From Acidimicrobiaceae bacterium (GTDB lineage: Bacteria > Actinomycetota > Acidimicrobiia > Acidimicrobiales > Bog-793): DNA of 6,438 bases. Of the stretch, positions 1-6,438 are shown in pieces. The stretch covers positions 1-6,438 of the forward strand of contig JAODBN010000222.1 of assembly GCA_025463965.1 (NCBI GenBank), in the 5' to 3' direction. How positions within the stretch are numbered: the first letter of the stretch is position 1; each line of letters begins with the position of its first letter. The translations under genes and the position numbers were made by a program. Under the pieces are notes generated by a model that saw only the letters and a program-made list of their open reading frames with translations, was not told the origin of the DNA and did not search any database.

Positions 1-156
1 ACCGACGTCTTCCAGGTCGCCGACCGCATCGCTGTCCTCTACCTCGGGAAGATCGCCGGGGTGGGTCCTGCGTCGGAATTCGACACCCAGGGCGCCGTCG
101 AAATGATCACCACCGGTGGGCGTGCCAGCTCCGCCGCCGCGGCGAGCGACAAGTAA
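1..156 (+). CDS. Sugar ABC transporter ATP-binding protein, C-terminal end (partial)
   Basis: This is the last 51 residues of a protein that begins left of the window and ends at TAA 154-156. It starts TDVFQVADRIAVLYLGKIAG and continues to a VEMITTGG stretch and a short Ala/Ser-rich tail. In carbohydrate-uptake ABC ATPases (RbsA/XylG/FrcA type), the DVF-VADRI-VL-LG segment lies just after the switch histidine, and an 'xITGG' ending closes the nucleotide-binding domain. The Walker and signature motifs are outside the window, so activity cannot be checked. The end right after one domain would suit either the short single-domain actinobacterial form or the second half of a double-domain one; the wording fits the short form better. 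It would power import by the permease that follows 15 bases downstream. Family assignment is fairly sure, sugar identity is not. Confidence 0.82.
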   Translation, partial: TDVFQVADRIAVLYLGKIAGVGPASEFDTQGAVEMITTGGRASSAAAASDK

Positions 157-159
157 GGA
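155..159 (+). promoter_or_regulatory. Probable ribosome binding site of the permease gene
   Basis: AAGGA overlaps the TAA stop of the ATPase gene and lies 12 bases before the ATG at 172. The spacing is somewhat long but usable. The overlap of stop codon and binding site supports co-translation of ATPase and permease from one transcript. Confidence 0.45.
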
Positions 160-171
160 CGCCACAGGCTT

Positions 172-1494
172 ATGTCATCCACCCTCCGGCCCGGCGAGCC
201 CGCGGCAGACTTCAACCCAGAATCGCCCGAGCCGGTGAACGGGGACCACCCGCTCGCCACTGAGGGCGGAGGTGTCGTCGCCGATTCCTTCGGCCAGTAC
301 GCACAGGACTGGCTCCGCCAGGTCCGATCCGGCCAGAGCGGCATCCTGCCCGTGCTCGGCGGCCTGGTCGTCCTCGTCATCATCTTCCAGGTCCTGAGCC
401 CGGTCTTCCTCTCGGCCGGCAACCTCACCAACCTGATGACGCAGGGCTCGCCCTTCGTGCTGTTCGCCATGGCCGAGGTGTTCGTCCTGCTGCTCGGCGA
501 GATCGACCTGTCGATCGGCTACGTGGGAGGCGTCGGCGCCACCGTCACACTCGAGCTCGCCGCGTTCCCCCATCCGGAGTCCTGGTGGATCGCCATCCTC
601 GCCGGCCTCGCCACCGCGACGGCCATCGGCTTCGTGCAGGGGATTTTGATCACTCGCCTCAAGCTGCCGTCGTTCGTGGTGACCCTTGCCGGGTTCCTCG
701 GCTGGCAGGGCCTATTCCTCTACCTGCTCGAGAACAACTCCTCGGCATCGGGCGGCACGGTCGGCATCTCCAACAGCATCCTCAGCGACATCGTCGACGG
801 CAACCTCTCGCCCACCGCAGGTTGGATCGTGACGGCAGCCGTGGTCGCCGCGTTCGCCCTCTTCTCCTGGCGGCGCGACCACCTGCGCCGCCGCGCCGGG
901 CTGAGCGCCCCGCCGGCCGGGCTGACCATCCTCAAGATCCTCGCCGCAGCGGTTGCGGGAGTCGTCGTGGTCCTCATCGTCAACACGAACCGGGGACGCG
1001 GCACCGTGCTCGAGGGAATGCCCTGGATCGTGCCGATCGTGCTCGTGATCCTCGTCGCCTACACGTTCCTGCTCGGTCGGACCCGCTACGGCCGCTACAT
1101 CTACGCCATCGGCGGCAACGCCGAGGCATCCCGGCGGGCCGGCATCAGCCTCAATCGGGTTCGGACCGGCGCGTTCATGCTGGCAGGCCTGACCGCGGGC
1201 GCCGCGGGCATCGTCTCGGCCTCCCAGCTCGGATCGATCTCCACCGGCCTCGATGGCGGCACCTTGGTGCTGGACGCCGTGGCCGCGGCGGTCATCGGCG
1301 GCACGAGCCTGTTCGGTGGCCGTGGCCGGATGATCCACGCCCTGCTCGGTGGCATCATCATCGCCGCGATCGCCAACGGCATGGGCCTGCTCGGGCTGTC
1401 GGCAGCGGCGCAGTACATGGTCACCGCCCTGGTCCTCGTGGCAGCGGTCACCATCGACGCCCTCAGCCGGCGCGGCAACACCACCGAGCGCTAG
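172..1494 (+). CDS. Sugar ABC transporter permease, XylH/RbsC family
   Basis: A 440-residue integral membrane protein that forms the channel of a monosaccharide importer in the cytoplasmic membrane. About twelve hydrophobic segments are visible, the first near residues 58-80 and the last near 409-430. Family signatures are GEIDLSIG (109-116), a cytoplasmic TRYGRYIYAIGGNAEASR stretch (304-321) that in this family contacts the ATPase, and AVIGGTSLFGGRG (373-385). These match the BPD_transp_2 permeases. The length and the extra middle part, with a basic loop around residues 233-243, resemble the xylose permease XylH more than the shorter ribose permease. The first 55 residues are hydrophilic, acidic and proline-rich, and probably form a cytoplasmic tail. 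The ATG at 172 was chosen for its position and upstream AAGGA; a later GTG start within the tail is possible. It follows the ATPase gene by 15 bases, so the two are one operon. The xylose specificity is an inference only. Confidence 0.9.
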   Translation: MSSTLRPGEPAADFNPESPEPVNGDHPLATEGGGVVADSFGQYAQDWLRQVRSGQSGILPVLGGLVVLVIIFQVLSPVFLSAGNLTNLMTQGSPFVLFAMAEVFVLLLGEIDLSIGYVGGVGATVTLELAAFPHPESWWIAILAGLATATAIGFVQGILITRLKLPSFVVTLAGFLGWQGLFLYLLENNSSASGGTVGISNSILSDIVDGNLSPTAGWIVTAAVVAAFALFSWRRDHLRRRAGLSAPPAGLTILKILAAAVAGVVVVLIVNTNRGRGTVLEGMPWIVPIVLVILVAYTFLLGRTRYGRYIYAIGGNAEASRRAGISLNRVRTGAFMLAGLTAGAAGIVSASQLGSISTGLDGGTLVLDAVAAAVIGGTSLFGGRGRMIHALLGGIIIAAIANGMGLLGLSAAAQYMVTALVLVAAVTIDALSRRGNTTER

Positions 1495-1682
1495 ACCGCC
1501 TCACCGCCGCTCGACGCGAGCAGCACATGAGCGCGTTGGCGAGCGGCATACCGCCTCGCTCTTGGGGCGCCGATCGAGCGAGGCTCGGAAGGATCGCACC
1601 ACGGTCCGGGTGAGCTGAAACTTCTGGTGCGCTGCCCGGCTCGATGCGCTCAGGCGGCCGCCAAGGGCGAGCCCGGACCAGA
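1495..1682. other. Convergent intergenic region without a gene
   Basis: This 188-base gap separates the 3' ends of the permease (+ strand) and cupin (- strand) genes. The frames crossing it have no family resemblance and no support. It contains a 9-base inverted repeat (1553-1584), a distant 8-base pair of inverted arms (1603-1610 and 1672-1679) and the palindrome GGCGGCCGCC at 1653-1662. No run of T follows any of them on either strand. The gap may end transcription from both sides, but no classical intrinsic terminator is visible. Confidence 0.6.
1553..1584. terminator. Possible hairpin ending the permease transcript
   Basis: The arms GCCTCGCTC (1553-1561) and GAGCGAGGC (1576-1584) pair perfectly over 9 bases, with a 14-base loop that contains GGCGCC. 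It lies about 60 bases after the permease stop, where a terminator would be expected. There is no T tract, so it would have to act as a T-less hairpin, which is often proposed in high-GC bacteria. In such GC-rich DNA a hairpin of this size can also arise by chance. Confidence 0.28.
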
Positions 1683-2036
1683 TCAGGTATCGACGCGGCC
1701 GTAGTCGTCGTCGAGGCGGACGATGTCGTCCTCACCGAAGTAGTCGCCGTGCTGCACCTCGACGAAGACCAGGTCGGCGTCCCCCTTGTTGCCGATGCGG
1801 TGAGCAACCCCTACGGCGATGTCCACTGCATCTCCGGCGTGGACCTCGAGCTCACGGTCGTCCAGGACGACGTAGCCGTCGCCTCGAACCACGAACCAGT
1901 GCTCGGCGCGCCGCGCGTGGCGTTGGTAGCTGAGCCTGCGGCCAGGGTTGACCACGATCTCTTTCACCTTGTGGTCTGGGGCATCCTCGAGGACGGTGTA
2001 GCTCCCCCACGGTCGTTCGTCGTGCTCGCGCTCCAT
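1683..2036 (-). CDS. Single-domain cupin, mannose-6-phosphate isomerase type II-like
   Basis: A 117-residue protein made of one cupin barrel that matches the C-terminal isomerase domain of bifunctional ManC/AlgA enzymes. Visible landmarks are RPWGSY (8-13), VNPGRRLSYQRHARRAEHW (29-47), VVRGDGYVVLDD (49-60) and AHRIGN (78-83). The expected metal ligands Q38, H40, E45 and H79 are all present. In the bifunctional enzymes this domain interconverts mannose 6-phosphate and fructose 6-phosphate. Here the mannose-1-phosphate guanylyltransferase half is missing altogether, so an isomerase activity is plausible but unproven; such lone cupins may act on other sugars. The start is well fixed: an in-frame TGA lies at 2058-2060, and no start codon occurs between it and the ATG at 2034-2036. 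No good ribosome binding site is seen. It lies 60 bases after the small gene upstream and may be the last gene of the gltBD transcript. Confidence 0.87.
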   Translation of the reverse strand: MEREHDERPWGSYTVLEDAPDHKVKEIVVNPGRRLSYQRHARRAEHWFVVRGDGYVVLDDRELEVHAGDAVDIAVGVAHRIGNKGDADLVFVEVQHGDYFGEDDIVRLDDDYGRVDT

Positions 2037-2096
2037 TCGGACATCATGGCATGAGGCTCAACCGCCTCCCAGACACCCAGGCCGGATGCCGCGGAC

Positions 2097-2327
2097 TCAG
2101 CCTCCGAGGAGGTGGAGCGAACGCTCGAGAGCGTTGCGCACGCGCACGAGGCGGCGCTCCGCCTCGGGACGCTCGAGCTCGCCCGCATCGACCGCTGCAC
2201 GCAAGAGGTCGAGCGCGAGCTCGTCGATGCGCTCGACGAGGGCGGTCAGGTCGGCTCGCACGGCGAGCACCTCGGGCGTGGCCCAGGCCGGCTCGTCGCC
2301 CTCGTCGGGTTGTTCGTTCGCAGGCAC
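2097..2327 (-). CDS. Small helical protein of unknown function
   Basis: A 76-residue protein that I do not recognise. Residues 1-13 are acidic and probably disordered. Residues 18-48 form a likely amphipathic helix with leucine, isoleucine or valine every three to four positions (L27, L30, V31, I34, L37, L41, L42). Residues 52-74 form a second, basic helix ending in LHLLGG. It has no cysteines, no signal peptide and no membrane segment; a helical hairpin or coiled-coil dimer is a fair guess. Evidence that it is real: nearly every codon ends in G or C as in its neighbours, and it fits exactly between two good genes. It starts with GTG at 2325-2327, only 5 bases after the gltD stop, and the GAGG (2331-2334) overlapping that stop is the only candidate binding site, though just 3 bases from the start. 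Expression by coupling to gltD translation is therefore likely. Function is unknown. Confidence 0.68.
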   Translation of the reverse strand: MPANEQPDEGDEPAWATPEVLAVRADLTALVERIDELALDLLRAAVDAGELERPEAERRLVRVRNALERSLHLLGG

Positions 2328-2332
2328 CGGCC

Positions 2333-3830
2333 TCAGGATATGGCGAGCGCGCCCGGCACGAGGGGTGCCGGGAGATCGCTCTGGCCGACGAGGTAGCGGT
2401 CGACCGCCGCGGCGGCGGAACGGCCCTCGGCGATGGCCCAGACCACGAGGCTTTGGCCCCTCGCCGCGTCGCCACAGGCGAAGACGCTGTCCACGCTGGT
2501 CATGTACGACCCGTCGACCACCACGGTGCCGCGCTCGCCGAGCTCGCAGCCGAGCTCACCGACCACACCCTCGCGCTCGGGCCCGAGAAAGCCCAGCGCC
2601 AGCAGCACGAGGTCGGCCTGGAGCTCGATCCCGGCGCCCTCGACTGGGCGAAGGACCCTCCGACCGTCTTGCACCACGGACTCGACCTGCTGGGCGCGAA
2701 GCCCCGCCACGGCGCCGTGGCCGTCGTCGAACAGGTCGCTGGTGGACAGCGCATAGCGCCGGCCTCCGCCTTCTTCGTGAGCGGCGGCGCTCCGCAAGAT
2801 CACGGGCCAGGTCGGCCAGGGGTTCTCCGGACTTCGCGTGCTGGGGGGTTCCGGCAGGATCTCGAGCTGGTGGACCTCTCGCGCTCCCTGTCGGTGCACG
2901 GTGCCGAGGCAGTCGGCCCCGGTGTCGCCGCCACCGATGATCACCACGGCCTTTCCCGCGGCGGTGATCGGGGGGACCTCGAGCGCCCGTTCGCACACCA
3001 GGTTCGCCCCACGGAGGTACTCCATGGCGAAGTGCACGCCGGCGAGCTCCCGGCCGGGAACCGGCAGGTCCCTCGGGCGGGTGGAGCCCACCGCCAGCAC
3101 GATGGCGTCGAACTCGCCGCGCAGCTGTTCGGCACTGATCACCTCGACGTCGGGCGCGCTCGCCCCCGGGACCTCGCCGACCGCCGCCGCGCCAACCGCC
3201 ACCCGGGTCCGAAAGACCGTGCCCTCTGCACTCATCTGAGCGAGGCGCCGGTCGATCACCGACTTCTCGAGCTTGAACTCGGGGACGCCGTAACGAAGAA
3301 GGCCCCCGATCTTCTCGGCGCGCTCGAACACCACGACCTCGTGACCGGCCCGCGTGAGCTGCTGGGCAGCAGCGAGACCGGCCGGCCCGGAGCCGACGAC
3401 GGCCACCTTGCGTCCTGTCGGCGGGGCGCACGGCACGGGAGCGAGCCCGGCGCTGCCAGCCCACTCGGCGATCTCCAGCTCCACCTGCTTGATCAGCACC
3501 GGCTCGTCGCTGATGCCGAGCACACAGGACCCCTCGCAGGGAGCCGGGCAGAGCCGGCCAGTGAACTCGGGGAAGTTGTTGGTGGCGTGAAGTCGGTCTG
3601 CTGCCTCGGCGAAGTGCTCGCGACGAACGAGGTCGTTCCACTCCGGGATCAGGTTGCCGAGCGGGCAGCCCTCGTGGCAGAACGGGATCCCACAGTCCAT
3701 GCACCGGCTCGCCTGGGCGAGCAGCTTCGGCCGCGGGAACTCGACGTAGACCTCGCGCCAGTCCCGGACGCGCTCGGCGACCGGGCGACGCGTCGGGCCC
3801 TCACGGTGGTAGCGCAGGAAGCCTCTAGGG

Positions 3831-3838
<8 letters not shown>
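2333..3838 (-). CDS. gltD: Glutamate synthase small (beta) subunit
   Basis: A 501-residue flavoprotein that takes electrons from NADPH (or NADH) and passes them through FAD and iron-sulfur clusters to the large subunit, which makes glutamate in the cytoplasm. The N-terminal part carries the cluster cysteines C46, C49, C54 and C58 (CMDCGIPFCHEGC) and a second group C97, C101, C105. An FAD fold follows at 145-172 with GSGPAG, then a pyridine-nucleotide fold at 298-312 with GGGDTGADC, and the closing FAD motif ACGDAARGQSLVVWAIAEG at 454-472. The start is GTG 3836-3838, because VADPRGFL matches the usual beginning of the family (MADPRGFL). Longer starts would add 28 residues of no resemblance, read from inside gltB. 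It overlaps the end of gltB by 8 bases, so the two subunits are probably made in a coupled way. A tail of about 20 residues beyond the usual end (LVGQSDLPAPLVPGALAIS) is slightly unusual. Confidence 0.96.

Positions 3839-6438
<2,600 letters not shown>

Noticed and set aside
585..1613. A 342-codon + strand frame inside and beyond the permease gene
   Set aside because: It is a shifted frame of the permease with an Arg/His/Pro-rich product; the membrane protein in the other frame has clear signatures.
1..2036. Functional link between the sugar importer and the cupin
   Set aside because: Both relate to sugars, but the genes converge on opposite strands and cannot share a transcript; adjacency alone is too weak to claim a pathway.
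1644..2054. A 136-codon + strand frame crossing the gap and cupin gene
   Set aside because: It is antisense to a cupin with all metal ligands intact and has no support of its own.

Overview
The window looks like a piece of chromosome from a high-GC Gram-positive bacterium, most likely an actinobacterium of some kind. The base composition is strongly GC-rich. Coding frames use G or C at nearly every third position, GTG starts occur, and the proteins resemble actinobacterial forms of common families. I cannot place it more narrowly, and nothing suggests a phage, plasmid or genomic island.

Left part (1-1494, + strand): the tail of a sugar-type ABC transporter ATPase, followed 15 bases later by a complete permease of the ribose/xylose family. 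These are two parts of one sugar importer. The substrate-binding protein is not in the window. The best guess for the substrate is a pentose or similar monosaccharide, by resemblance of the permease to XylH.

Middle (1495-1682): a 188-base gap where the two gene groups converge. It holds an imperfect hairpin but no gene and no classical terminator.

Right part (1683-6438, - strand, read right to left): gltB (large subunit of glutamate synthase, running off the right edge), gltD (small subunit, overlapping gltB by 8 bases), a 76-residue helical protein of unknown function starting 5 bases after gltD, and a single-domain cupin of the mannose-6-phosphate isomerase type. The two glutamate synthase subunits make glutamate from glutamine and 2-oxoglutarate and are the core of ammonia assimilation. 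The tight spacing suggests that gltB, gltD and the small gene are one transcript. The cupin, 60 bases further on, may also belong to it.

Overall this is mostly housekeeping metabolism. I found no convincing undescribed system. The points most worth a second look are the small unknown gene coupled to gltD and the stand-alone cupin at the end of the glutamate synthase operon.
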